From the IMG/VR virus record IMGVR_UViG_3300012685_000005, positions 1 through 58,682 of that record: DNA of 58,682 bases; one strand, given 5' to 3'. The notes beneath the pieces are model-generated. The model had not been told where the DNA came from. It searched no databases and saw only the letters and a list, made by a program, of their open reading frames with translations. Shown here in pieces: positions 36,073-43,765 of the stretch (within the stretch, counting starts at the first letter, position 1; each line of letters opens with the position of its first letter). The DNA is from a virus. The position numbers and the translations under genes are program-made.

Positions 36073-37134
36073 CTAATTGGCTTTCGCAGCACGATCTTTC
36101 CACCCTCTAACGTTGGCCCGCGTCGGACCGTAGCTGTAAAGATCGGCCAATTGATTCGGCTCGAACTGATCGCAATGTGTGAGCACGAGTTTGTATTCGC
36201 CAGCCGCGTCCGCAGCGCAGCGGGTCCGCAACTCATCGTCGAGCCGCGCGAAGCGGATGCGGCCTTGGAATGGGTGATAGACGTTCGTATCATCGGCGTA
36301 AGAGAGCGCCGGATTCTCCCCAGGCAGCGGCCCCGCGCCGTGGCGCGTGAGATAGGTCCGCGACACATAGTAGGGCTCAACCTCAGTTATCCCAGCCTGC
36401 GCGCAGAGCGTCCGCACGTTCTTCATGCCGGTGCTGGAGTGCGTCACATGCGGGTGGAACTCCTTGCGATCCTGGTCAAGCAGCAAGCCCTGTGCGCCCT
36501 CGAAGATCGGGTCCCTGCATTGGCCTATACCGGCCGGATGCACGGCATCGGCGAACTCAGCGCACGCCTTGAGGAATAATTCCGTCATATGCGGCTCATC
36601 GATTGGCATGCCGGTGCGGAACTTGGCGTAGCGGTCGCAAATCTCGGCGATCTTTGCCGGGAGTGCGGCGGAGCGATTCCACAAGTCGCTCATCGTGATC
36701 TTGATCTCGCTGACGGCAGACCGCTGGATAGTTTCGTGGATGCCGACGCCGCAGCTACCGTGAGCCTGCGCGCCGCGCTTCATTTCCTTGCGCTGATTGA
36801 TGATCATGTCAGCGAAGGTCGATATCAAACAGTCAGGATGGGCGAACACGTCGGCGGTCACGCCCATTGCGTGTAATTGCGCCAATTCCCGAAAGTAGAT
36901 AATCGGATTGCAGATGAAGAATTGAGACAGAAAGGTCGGTACTCCGTACAGAGTACCGGACCCAAAATGCGCGAACACATGGCGCAGGCCTTCCGGCGTT
37001 GACACCGTGTGCCCGGCCTGCGCGCCGCCATTGAAGCGAACGACGACTTCGCCCCCTGTTTTGCACAGGTAATCGGTTATGAGGCCCTTGCCTTCATCGC
37101 CGAAGTTCGCTCCGATGACGGCGCGCGCCTTCAT
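36073..37134 (-). CDS. Adenylosuccinate synthetase superfamily enzyme (PurA/PurZ-like)
   Basis: Encodes 353 residues, shorter than E. coli PurA (about 430). The P-loop region reads GANFGDEGKG with D13 (the catalytic Asp in PurA, often replaced in phage PurZ), followed by FNGGAQAGHT with H42 matching the PurA catalytic His. Later landmarks are GSCGVGIHETIQRS, EGAQGLLLDQDRKEFHPHVT and 'VLTHCDQFEPN' for the purine loop. PurA makes adenylosuccinate from IMP, Asp and GTP. PurZ uses dGMP to make the 2,6-diaminopurine precursor. Which one this is cannot be decided by eye: D13 is kept, as in PurA. Overlaps the VWA gene. Confidence 0.8.
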   Translation of the reverse strand: MKARAVIGANFGDEGKGLITDYLCKTGGEVVVRFNGGAQAGHTVSTPEGLRHVFAHFGSGTLYGVPTFLSQFFICNPIIYFRELAQLHAMGVTADVFAHPDCLISTFADMIINQRKEMKRGAQAHGSCGVGIHETIQRSAVSEIKITMSDLWNRSAALPAKIAEICDRYAKFRTGMPIDEPHMTELFLKACAEFADAVHPAGIGQCRDPIFEGAQGLLLDQDRKEFHPHVTHSSTGMKNVRTLCAQAGITEVEPYYVSRTYLTRHGAGPLPGENPALSYADDTNVYHPFQGRIRFARLDDELRTRCAADAAGEYKLVLTHCDQFEPNQLADLYSYGPTRANVRGWKDRAAKAN

Positions 37135-38042
37135 TATGGCGCTCCCAGCATCTTCGGTGCTGCACCCCGAGGCAGATGTTTGACCGCATCGAGCACTACC
37201 GCAGCCGAAGTACCCCAGCCGGCCGTGGAGGCGTGAGCATCGCGGCCTTCTGCCACCTCAATCGCAGACACGATGGTTTCCGCCAGTTTCGTATGGTCGT
37301 CCAGTTGGATGACGTGCTGTCCCATCAACGGCTGCCAGGTCGCCAGCACTCCCGAGAGGTTGCTGCGCGCGTGATTGCCCTCCTTGATGACGATGTGATA
37401 GCAGTCGTACATGCGCTGCGCTTCCTCTAGTAGCTCGGAACTGGAGTAGTCACGCTCCGCGCCATCGTCCAAGAATTGCAGCAGTTTGGCTTTCTTGAGT
37501 CCCGGCCCGATGGGCTCATCGCCAATCGTGAACAGATACCCGCGCTTGTCGCGCTTGATTAGCGAATCATGGACGGTATGCTTGGCAGCGAAGTACCACG
37601 GAAATTCGTAGCTCTCGTGCCCGTTGCCGCCGCCGTTGCCCTCGAGATAAATCTCAGTCAGTTGTTCGACGATGCGATTGTCCGCCTCGAACTGGCTGAC
37701 CTGCAGCGGCGCGGAGTCGCATTCCGCATCCCCGAAAGCCATGAACATCAAGTGCGGATTCGTGACCGGCTTGCGGGCCAGAATCGACTCGAACAAGATG
37801 CCGAGACCCTTCCGGGCGATCACATCGGCGATCATGCCCATGCTACCCGTTACGTCGATCGCCACAATGATCGGCGTTGCGGCCGGGCTATCGACGCTAT
37901 CGCGAGATTCGCGGACCTTGACGCCTTTTGGATTCAGCGCGTCTTTGATAGACCGCGACGTGTATACCTGCTCGGTCGTCTTGCCGACCGTCGTGCTTGC
38001 ATAGGCACGATACTTACCCGGATCGAATGTTCCACCACCCAT
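37134..38042 (-). CDS. VWA domain protein with MIDAS motif
   Basis: Encodes 302 residues. The N-terminal 55 residues are polar, then a VWA fold: IIVAIDVTGSMG (D63-x-T65-x-S67, the metal-ion-dependent adhesion site), 'HLMFMAFGDAECD', 'GGGNGHESYEFPW' and 'GYLFTIGDEP'. VWA domains act as metal-dependent protein binding modules. Its stop overlaps the PurA/PurZ-like start (TAATG), implying coupled production. No MoxR ATPase was found nearby. Partner is unknown. Confidence 0.75.
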   Translation of the reverse strand: MGGGTFDPGKYRAYASTTVGKTTEQVYTSRSIKDALNPKGVKVRESRDSVDSPAATPIIVAIDVTGSMGMIADVIARKGLGILFESILARKPVTNPHLMFMAFGDAECDSAPLQVSQFEADNRIVEQLTEIYLEGNGGGNGHESYEFPWYFAAKHTVHDSLIKRDKRGYLFTIGDEPIGPGLKKAKLLQFLDDGAERDYSSSELLEEAQRMYDCYHIVIKEGNHARSNLSGVLATWQPLMGQHVIQLDDHTKLAETIVSAIEVAEGRDAHASTAGWGTSAAVVLDAVKHLPRGAAPKMLGAP

Positions 38043-38043
38043 C

Positions 38044-38205
38044 TCAATCTCCTTGGCGCATAGAGCGCCATTGTTTAAGTTCCTCGGAATCCACCCACAG
38101 ATGCCCGTTCGGCTTGAACGGGATCGGCCGGTCTAATGCGCCGTCCAGCTTCTCCAACTCCTCGATCTCGGCCGGGTCGGTGACCGGCGTGAATTTGTTC
38201 GCCAT
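38044..38205 (-). CDS. 53-residue protein upstream of the VWA gene
   Basis: Encodes MANKFTPVTDPAEIEELEKL, then 'RPIPFKPNGHLWVDSEELK' and an Arg-rich tail, with an acidic N-terminal half. The gene ends one base before the VWA start. Spacing and codon use support it. It is probably a small partner or regulator in the VWA-PurA/PurZ-like set. Function is unknown. Confidence 0.6.
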   Translation of the reverse strand: MANKFTPVTDPAEIEELEKLDGALDRPIPFKPNGHLWVDSEELKQWRSMRQGD

Positions 38206-38238
38206 TGTCGTGTCCTCATGTTTCAGGGGACACTAAAT

Positions 38239-38334
38239 CTATACCGCAATGACACGCACGGGAAGATTCCACTCCATGAGCGACGCGAAGCAAGACGGTG
38301 ATGAAATGCCGTAATTCATAGGGTTTGCGTTCAT
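38239..38334 (-). CDS. 31-residue micro-ORF
   Basis: Encodes MNANPMNYGISSPSCFASLM and eleven more residues. Its ATG overlaps the stop of an even smaller 11-codon ORF (38,331-38,366) that starts inside the previous gene, giving an ATGA chain. The sequence lacks long repeats and reads like a real phage micro-protein. Evidence is only the overlaps. Confidence 0.4.
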   Translation of the reverse strand: MNANPMNYGISSPSCFASLMEWNLPVRVIAV

Positions 38335-38362
38335 CGAGGTTCTACTTCGTCACCCGAATCGG

Positions 38363-38527
38363 TCATGGCGTCACTCTCTCAAACCACCTCACTAACGCGG
38401 CATACACCGACGGCTCCAGATAGATCACCTGCGCATTCCCATCGCCAGTACGCAGTTTGATCTGATAGCCGTCGAACGACGCATAGACCGCGTCACCCAA
38501 ATACTCTTCGCCTTCTTCTCTGCTCAT
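38363..38527 (-). CDS. 54-residue conserved-looking protein
   Basis: Encodes REEGEEYLGDAVYASFDGYQ and a C-terminal 'VIYLEPSVYAALVRWFER', a pattern recurrent in small phage proteins ('YLGDAVYAxFDGYxI'). The ATG overlaps the upstream stop (ATGA). Function is unknown. Confidence 0.65.
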   Translation of the reverse strand: MSREEGEEYLGDAVYASFDGYQIKLRTGDGNAQVIYLEPSVYAALVRWFERVTP

Positions 38528-38757
38528 TTGACTACTTCCTCACTCGATTGGAATGCGTGTGATTTCAGCCCCCGGATGCGCATCCCCCGAGGTGTCGGGT
38601 AGTTACTCCCAACGGTCGCCAGTTCGCCTTTCGGTTTCACGCATCTGGCAATGGGTCTCGCGTATCGTCCGGTATGGTTTCGACTAGGGTGATCGACCCC
38701 AGCTTGTCCTTGCTGATACCGTCGCTCTTGACCCACGAGCGGGTCTAAATTGTTCAT
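38524..38757 (-). CDS. Hypothetical basic protein
   Basis: Encodes 77 residues, basic, with 'RYARPIARCVKPKGELATVG' and 'RGMRIRGLKSHAF'. The start has GGGAGAGAAG upstream and overlaps the previous stop (ATGA), as does its end with the next gene. No family is recognised. Confidence 0.5.
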   Translation of the reverse strand: MNNLDPLVGQERRYQQGQAGVDHPSRNHTGRYARPIARCVKPKGELATVGSNYPTPRGMRIRGLKSHAFQSSEEVVK

Positions 38758-39527
38758 CGCTTCTCTCCCCGGTCAGACTGTGCCTGTTTCGATGCGTAGC
38801 AAAACGGACACGGCACCGGCTTGCGCTCCAGGTGCATGCTGTCTTGCGGCTCGTTATATATGCCCGTGTCGTCGCAGGCATCGCACAGCGGCAATTGCTT
38901 CGCTGGCGTTTCCGCCTGTGGCGGATTTAGCGCGTCCTCGTAGGCAACCAGCGCGATGCGAGTTGCCCGCATCCAATGATTGTCGAGACCACCGAGATTA
39001 TTCAGCGTCAGATAATCAACCTGATCGTCGTAAAGGCCACGCAGAGCGAACTCTAGGTTTCGAGCCACTTCCTTCCAATCTATGTCGCTCATTTCGCCTC
39101 TCTGTACTGTTAATCCAGGTCCTTTCAGGCGATCGGGATGATGCGCGTTATGCGGGTCTTTTAAGTCCACGAGCGGTTCCGCAGTAGCCAACGCCGCGAC
39201 GCATTCCTTTTCGCTAATACGAATGCGGCTCAGGCTATATTCGTGCTTAACGATAGGCTCGATCTCGCGCAGGGCGTCGCGTGCACCGCGCAGCGCCGCC
39301 TCGAGCGCGGCAATCCTGCGGTCCTTCCAGAATTCTAGATACGACTCCAGCGGCTTGCGCGCTTCGGCCAGCTCGATCTCCAGATCCTGCACCCGCTGCT
39401 TGAGCGTCGCCGGCTTCATGTCGGACAGTTCGATTACTCGCGCCTGGGCTTGGGCCAGCTCGGCGGCGAGGGCGTCACGTTCAGCGATCAATACGTGCAC
39501 GTCCTGAAAATCGGTATGACTGCTCAT
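38754..39527 (-). CDS. Coiled-coil protein with C-terminal zinc motif
   Basis: Encodes 257 residues. About residues 10-110 are a long coiled coil (RDALAAELAQAQARVIELSD). The middle is helical. The end has LCDACDDTGIYN ... CPFC, a DnaJ-like zinc finger pair. The chosen start at 39,527 has GAGAGGCTGG upstream. It is probably a protein-binding early gene. Function is unknown. Confidence 0.65.
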   Translation of the reverse strand: MSSHTDFQDVHVLIAERDALAAELAQAQARVIELSDMKPATLKQRVQDLEIELAEARKPLESYLEFWKDRRIAALEAALRGARDALREIEPIVKHEYSLSRIRISEKECVAALATAEPLVDLKDPHNAHHPDRLKGPGLTVQRGEMSDIDWKEVARNLEFALRGLYDDQVDYLTLNNLGGLDNHWMRATRIALVAYEDALNPPQAETPAKQLPLCDACDDTGIYNEPQDSMHLERKPVPCPFCYASKQAQSDRGEKR

Positions 39528-39904
39528 TTGCCAGCCTCTCTTTGCGCAGCGGAGTACATCGCATCTTCGAGAGCTTCCCAAGCCTGCGTGTATTCCGATT
39601 CGGTTACCGGCAGCCAGTTCTCGGCCAGGCTGTCATGCTTGTGGGTCTCGATTTCGATGCGCCCGGTTGAGGTCACCTGAAATCGGAACGACTTGCACCA
39701 CTGTCCATTGACCGACAGGATGCGGCGGAATAGCCACCACGATTCGCCGTCGCCACCGTAGCTGTTCTTGAACTTCTGACAGGTACCCACTAGCGGCGCG
39801 TGTTGCTTGTTGAGCTTCGTGTCCTTGCGCTCCTGCAATTCATTGCGCGCCGCGTACCCATCGGCCACGCGCTTTTCGAGTTGCTTGACGGTCAATTTCT
39901 TCAT
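39524..39904 (-). CDS. Hypothetical early protein
   Basis: Encodes 126 residues from the start at 39,904 (AGGCAGGAAAAC upstream). N-terminal basic helix (KKLTVKQLEKRVADGYAARN), a Trp-rich core (DGESWWLFRRILSVNGQWCK), and an acidic helical end. No family is recognised. It is in an ATGA chain on both sides. Confidence 0.65.
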   Translation of the reverse strand: MKKLTVKQLEKRVADGYAARNELQERKDTKLNKQHAPLVGTCQKFKNSYGGDGESWWLFRRILSVNGQWCKSFRFQVTSTGRIEIETHKHDSLAENWLPVTESEYTQAWEALEDAMYSAAQREAGK

Positions 39905-40269
39905 TGTTTTCCTGCCTTTGCAGATTGTGATGACCGGTCTAGCCGCTCGATTTCCGCGACCAGCAGCGCTGCGGCGCGCACTAAGTTCTGACGGCGAGTT
40001 TTCGGCTTGTACCACCAGCCCGCCCAATTCGGGGGCCATAAAGCCGGCACGTAGCTGACGAGCGGTACGAGAATTGTCTCGCCCGCGCTGCGCCCGTCAT
40101 CCCGGTAGTCTGTATGCCGGTCCGTCCGGGCCGAGGTCGGGTCCGCATAGACGATGGCAGCCAGCGCGAGAGAGCCGTCTGTATGCTCGTCGTCATGTTC
40201 GGGCGTCCAACCTTCCGCATTGACTTGGCGCATACGCTCGGCCCGCACATCGTCCATTGCCTTACTCAT
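39901..40269 (-). CDS. Conserved-looking phage protein
   Basis: Encodes 122 residues starting MSKAMDDVRAERMRQVNAEG, then 'TPEHDDEHTDGSLALAAIVY', a pattern frequent in phage proteins ('RxRQixxEGWTxExDDxHxxGxLAxAA'). The C-terminus repeats 'RRQNLVRAAALLVAEIERLD'. Role is unknown. It may be helical and bind metal through the clustered His and Asp. Confidence 0.7.
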   Translation of the reverse strand: MSKAMDDVRAERMRQVNAEGWTPEHDDEHTDGSLALAAIVYADPTSARTDRHTDYRDDGRSAGETILVPLVSYVPALWPPNWAGWWYKPKTRRQNLVRAAALLVAEIERLDRSSQSAKAGKQ

Positions 40270-40448
40270 GTGACGCCTGGATTTTTGCAGAGGGCGAATG
40301 CTGGTCGTCCGGCGCGTGACTTCGGTTGATCGAGCGGGATGCCATAGCGCAACCGCGATTGGATGCAGGCACGACTCAAGCCGGTCTCCGCAGCCCACTC
40401 GCGGATCGACATGCGCCGGCCGTTGAACTCAAACACGGCGCGGCTCAC
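40266..40448 (-). CDS. HTH-like DNA-binding protein
   Basis: Encodes 60 residues from a GTG at 40,448 (an ATG in MSIREW is an alternative). The core MSIREWAAETGLSRACIQSR matches a helix-turn-helix of the type seen in phage regulators, with a following 'LRYGIPLDQP'. Starts within the end of the upstream gene and overlaps the next start (ATGA). Confidence 0.6.
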   Translation of the reverse strand: MSRAVFEFNGRRMSIREWAAETGLSRACIQSRLRYGIPLDQPKSRAGRPAFALCKNPGVT

Positions 40449-40587
40449 TTTCGTCGCAGGCTTCCTCAACCTCCGCGAGCAGCTCGTCCCACTCGTCGTC
40501 CGTAGTTTGTTCGACCGAATGTGATGCGCAATACTCCGGGTCGCAGCGGCGCATGATGTCGGCGATTCTTTCGAGTAGTTCATTCAT
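40429..40587 (-). CDS. 52-residue acidic protein
   Basis: Encodes MNELLERIADIMRRCDPEYC then 'EQTTDDEWDELLAEVEEAC', acidic and helical. AGGAAAG precedes the ATG. It overlaps the next gene by 20 bases in a different frame. Function is unknown. The same DNA has another open frame, judged a shadow. Confidence 0.55.
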   Translation of the reverse strand: MNELLERIADIMRRCDPEYCASHSVEQTTDDEWDELLAEVEEACDESEPRRV

Positions 40588-40654
40588 GCTTTCCTGTGCA
40601 GTTATTATTCGAAGCTAAGTACTTGTTACGCATCACAATCTTTTCCCGGTACTG

Positions 40655-40918
40655 TCATTTACGCTGCCGATGATCGCGCGCGGGTACCGTATCCGCGTTC
40701 GCCACCTGCGTCAGTTGATACGCGACCTCGCCCTGGATCAATCGCTGAATCTCGTCCTCGCGCACGTGAATTTCATGGGATAAGCGCTTATGCATGCGAT
40801 TGAAGCGCTCATCGCACTGCTCGTGCGCGATGTAGGGCTCGATGGGCGCACCGCGCACCCAGGCGAATAAGAGAAATCCTAAGGTGCCGCCGATGGCGAA
40901 GGTGAGACAATACAGCAT
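40655..40918 (-). CDS. Single-TM protein with coiled-coil tail
   Basis: Encodes 87 residues from the start at 40,918, with TGGAGGGAACC upstream. An N-terminal transmembrane helix (LYCLTFAIGGTLGFLLFAWV) is followed by a helical cytoplasmic or periplasmic tail (HKRLSHEIHVREDEIQRL). It may be a membrane anchor for early proteins. The 67 bases upstream hold no gene. Confidence 0.6.
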   Translation of the reverse strand: MLYCLTFAIGGTLGFLLFAWVRGAPIEPYIAHEQCDERFNRMHKRLSHEIHVREDEIQRLIQGEVAYQLTQVANADTVPARDHRQRK

Positions 40919-40935
40919 GGTTCCCTCCAATGAAT

Positions 40936-41115
40936 TTAACGAATGACGCTCCCAACCCGATAATTGTTGCGCCGCCGCGTGGCGCGTTCCTGACGCGCTT
41001 CGACGTGGGCGCTGATGGCAACGCCGGCAGCCCATAACAGCGTCAGACCGCTGCCGACGAAGCAGAACAGGATGAAGGTGAGTTTGGCGGCGAACCAGAT
41101 GTGAGAGCTATCCAT
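40936..41115 (-). CDS. Single-TM protein with basic tail
   Basis: Encodes 59 residues with one TM helix (LTFILFCFVGSGLTLLWAAG) and an Arg-rich tail (RQERATRRRNNYR). Start at 41,115; a TTG six bases upstream is possible. It overlaps the previous small TM gene. Function is unknown. Confidence 0.55.
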   Translation of the reverse strand: MDSSHIWFAAKLTFILFCFVGSGLTLLWAAGVAISAHVEARQERATRRRNNYRVGSVIR

Positions 41116-41200
41116 GTGCAATCTCCCAAATGAGGACGGCGAGGCAGTAAATGATGCCGAGAATGATACAGCAGGTTTCTAGGCGGTTGTCGGTGTGCAT
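41108..41200 (-). CDS. 30-residue TM micro-protein
   Basis: Encodes MHTDNRLETCCIILGIIYCL and ten more residues, a membrane helix with three Cys. Its stop (TAG) overlaps the next start by eight bases. It is one of several tiny membrane genes in this operon. Support is from overlap and composition. Confidence 0.45.
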   Translation of the reverse strand: MHTDNRLETCCIILGIIYCLAVLIWEIAHG

Positions 41201-41211
41201 GGTCACAGTTT

Positions 41212-41541
41212 CTAAGGGGCGATGCCTTCGTCCCACTCGTAAGTCTCAGGACTATCCTCGCCGTCCTTTTGGTCTTTGACCCAAGCTGGATAGTCATCGA
41301 CCAATGCGCGCACGACTTGATCTAAGACCCACTGCTTGTGGTGACCCCCGTCGATGCCGCCGAAGCGTTCGATGATGCTGAGGGCTGCGGTTACTTTTTC
41401 GGAGTCGTGCACAATATTCATCCCCTTGAGATCGGGATGCCCGAATCTCAAATGATTGGCACATGCAGTGCAAATATTGTCACCAGATTCCGCACTGGGG
41501 AATCCCGGTAGATTGCATCGCGGGCAAATATAGGTGATCAT
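41212..41541 (-). CDS. Phage protein with CxxC zinc ribbon
   Basis: Encodes 109 residues. An N-terminal ribbon 'YICPRCNLPGFPSAES' and 'ICTACANHL' gives four Cys. A C-terminal helical part with 'HHKQWVLDQVVRALVDDYPA' resembles a pattern common in phage proteins ('xxQWVIDQxxRxLxGxxY'). ATGA-coupled to the ATPase before it. Role unknown. Confidence 0.7.
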   Translation of the reverse strand: MITYICPRCNLPGFPSAESGDNICTACANHLRFGHPDLKGMNIVHDSEKVTAALSIIERFGGIDGGHHKQWVLDQVVRALVDDYPAWVKDQKDGEDSPETYEWDEGIAP

Positions 41542-42479
41542 ATCGTCCCCGCCTCAAGCGCCGTTTTCATGGAATCATAGGTCGCCTGCAATTTCGACAT
41601 AGCATGCTGGTCCGGAATCGTCTTGGCTTTCGTGTACGCAGTGCCAAATGCCTTCCTGAGTTCCGGCAGCGTTTTCACGTCCATCGTGTCGATCATGGCG
41701 TCGAGTTCGGATTCGGGGATCGGCTGCGTGGTCGTCGTCGATCGGCCAGCGGCCCACACGGCGAGCCGTTCGCCCGTCCCTTCATCGATCTGCTTGCCAG
41801 GTACAAAGATCGGCTCGAGATCGGTTTCCAATCGCTTGATATGCTGTGGGACTCCGGCATTGTCGGCGGTCATCATGCACCCGACTAGCATTTCGTACAT
41901 GAACATCTTTTCGCATATGGGCACATAGCCCGCATCGACAATTTGCATCTTGCCCTTGTCGTCTTTGACGAACTTCACCTTGGGCTCTGCACGCAAACAT
42001 ACGATCAGCAGCGCCGGATAGCGAATCAGATAGGACATGAACTTCGACTTGTGGCGGTGCTTGGCGTCTTTCCACGACGGCGCGGTGAGCGCTTCCATAC
42101 GCGCCTCGTTGCCCCTGGCCATGCGCTCCAGTGTTTCCATCTGGATATCTTGCAATCCGCCAGGGCCTGCGTATTCGTGGCTGCCGCTGTCCAAGATGAC
42201 GGCCTTATAGTGCTTCACGGCTTCGAGCACTTCGACACATCGCTCCGGGGTGAACGGCGGCTGAAAGTCGACCCAATTCCAGGGCTGATAGCGGGCTTTT
42301 TTGTAGAGGGCACGCTTCTCTTCGGTGTCCACGACGATAAACTTGTCTTTGCCGCAGTAGCCGCGCGCAAGGCGCATCGCGGATTCGGTTTTGCCGGAGC
42401 CCGATGGGCCCGCGATGGCAATAGCCGGTGCTTTGGAGAATTGGACTTCGAGAGAGTCCTTGATCTGGAAATCGCTCAC
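41538..42479 (-). CDS. Sak4-like RecA-fold recombination ATPase
   Basis: Encodes 313 residues. Walker A GPSGSGKT at residues 24-31, a 'FIVVDTEEKRALYKK' strand, a Walker B-like 'YKAVILDSGSHEYAGPGGLQ', and 'LLIVCLRAEPKV', as in the AAA_24/Sak4 type of phage annealing-related ATPases. The C-terminal 70 residues are helical. It probably drives single-strand pairing with the neighbouring ATPase and exonuclease. Confidence 0.75.
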   Translation of the reverse strand: MSDFQIKDSLEVQFSKAPAIAIAGPSGSGKTESAMRLARGYCGKDKFIVVDTEEKRALYKKARYQPWNWVDFQPPFTPERCVEVLEAVKHYKAVILDSGSHEYAGPGGLQDIQMETLERMARGNEARMEALTAPSWKDAKHRHKSKFMSYLIRYPALLIVCLRAEPKVKFVKDDKGKMQIVDAGYVPICEKMFMYEMLVGCMMTADNAGVPQHIKRLETDLEPIFVPGKQIDEGTGERLAVWAAGRSTTTTQPIPESELDAMIDTMDVKTLPELRKAFGTAYTKAKTIPDQHAMSKLQATYDSMKTALEAGTI

Positions 42480-43765
42480 GACGCATCCTCAGCCGTCTTA
42501 ATATAGCCGTTTTCCAGGACAATCCCGACTTTGCCATCCGATGCGACGCGCTCTATCCATACCTGGCAGTCTCGCGCATCGGCCATCTCGGCGACCAGCC
42601 GCAAGCCTTCCTCGTCGAGCAGTGAGCCATCACGGATGCGGATTACCCGCAATTTTGGATTCGCTGCCATCGCCATTTCAACGGAGGCGCGCAGCTTCTC
42701 CGCGTCCGATGCCTGATCGAACGGTACCTCATTGAGCAGCACGGCACCTTCGCCAAAACTGATCCCTGCAATCGGGAGTGTTGCGGCGGCGATCGCGGCT
42801 TGTTTCGCCTTTTGCCGCGCGTCGATATTCGCTGTGATCGTCTCCGACTCCTTCGTCAATTGCTCCGCCAGCGCCTTCAATTCCGTGCGCTTGCGATGAT
42901 CGGCCGACCATTCCGCATGCCGCTGATTGTTCGCGCGTGCGGTGTTCAGTTCGGTGGCGACTGCGGCGGTGTCGATCAATGCAGGTAGGACGGGCGCGTC
43001 TTTGAGTTTTGTGCGCCGCTGTTCGATAGATTCGCCTAGAATGGTGAGTTGCGACTGCAACTCTTTGATCTGATCGGCAAGCCCGTCATAGCGGCGTTCA
43101 TCGGCCTTAATCGCATCGGCCATCTTCTCGCGATTGCCTTGACGCAGCGTGATATCCGCATTGTGATCGCCAGATTCTTTCAACTTTGCCACGAGCGCGG
43201 ATTCGTCAATCAATTCAACGGGCGCCTTATCGGTCACTCGAATGTTGTCGGCCGATGCGCGCGCATCCTTCAATCGCCGATTGACATCGGTCCGCCGCTG
43301 ATAGTCGCCCGCATGGGCCCGGTCGATGGCGTCGAAATCGACTTCGGGCACGAACTTGCGCAACGCATCGAATTGCGCCTTGGCGTCCATGCGGGAGAAC
43401 GCCAGCGGATCGAACGACAGCGCGCCTAGCAGGCTGTCGAGCAGTTTCTGCGGCGACGGATAGCGTGCACCATCGGCGCTTTCAACGGTGAGCGATGTCG
43501 TGTATGTACCTTTTTCGGCATGCTTGAAATGCCGCGCGACTTTGATTTCCCCCAAGTCCAAGCGAATGCGCGCACTCTCCGCGCCTTTGCGGATCGGCTC
43601 TTTGGGCGCGACACCTATGCCGGCGAGGGCTACCCATATGGCATCTAGTGTCGATGACTTACCCTGACCATTCCGGCCGGTGATCTGGACGAAATTGCCA
43701 TCTGGCGTGATTTCGACCGCGTGCAGTTTTTTGAAATTCTCGGCCTGTAGCGAAATAATTTTCAT
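42476..43765 (-). CDS. SbcC/RecF-like coiled-coil ATPase
   Basis: Encodes 429 residues from the start at 43,765. Walker A GRNGQGKSS at residues 30-38 after 'KIISLQAENFKKLHAVEI', as in SMC/RecF-type ATPases. Long coiled-coil (about 170-330). A C-terminal 'FGEGAVLLNEVPFDQASDAEK' resembles the signature region, and IRIRDGSLLDEEGL the Walker B. It overlaps both the Sak4-like gene and the exonuclease. Phages often pair such proteins with a Mre11/RecE-like nuclease. Confidence 0.75.
   Translation of the reverse strand: MKIISLQAENFKKLHAVEITPDGNFVQITGRNGQGKSSTLDAIWVALAGIGVAPKEPIRKGAESARIRLDLGEIKVARHFKHAEKGTYTTSLTVESADGARYPSPQKLLDSLLGALSFDPLAFSRMDAKAQFDALRKFVPEVDFDAIDRAHAGDYQRRTDVNRRLKDARASADNIRVTDKAPVELIDESALVAKLKESGDHNADITLRQGNREKMADAIKADERRYDGLADQIKELQSQLTILGESIEQRRTKLKDAPVLPALIDTAAVATELNTARANNQRHAEWSADHRKRTELKALAEQLTKESETITANIDARQKAKQAAIAAATLPIAGISFGEGAVLLNEVPFDQASDAEKLRASVEMAMAANPKLRVIRIRDGSLLDEEGLRLVAEMADARDCQVWIERVASDGKVGIVLENGYIKTAEDAS

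Noticed and set aside
37134-38042. MoxR-VWA ternary type system
   Set aside because: No MoxR-type AAA ATPase is present near the VWA gene.
38684-38881. 65-codon minus-strand frame
   Set aside because: Overlaps the better-supported chain of ATGA-coupled genes and is Arg/Ser-rich.
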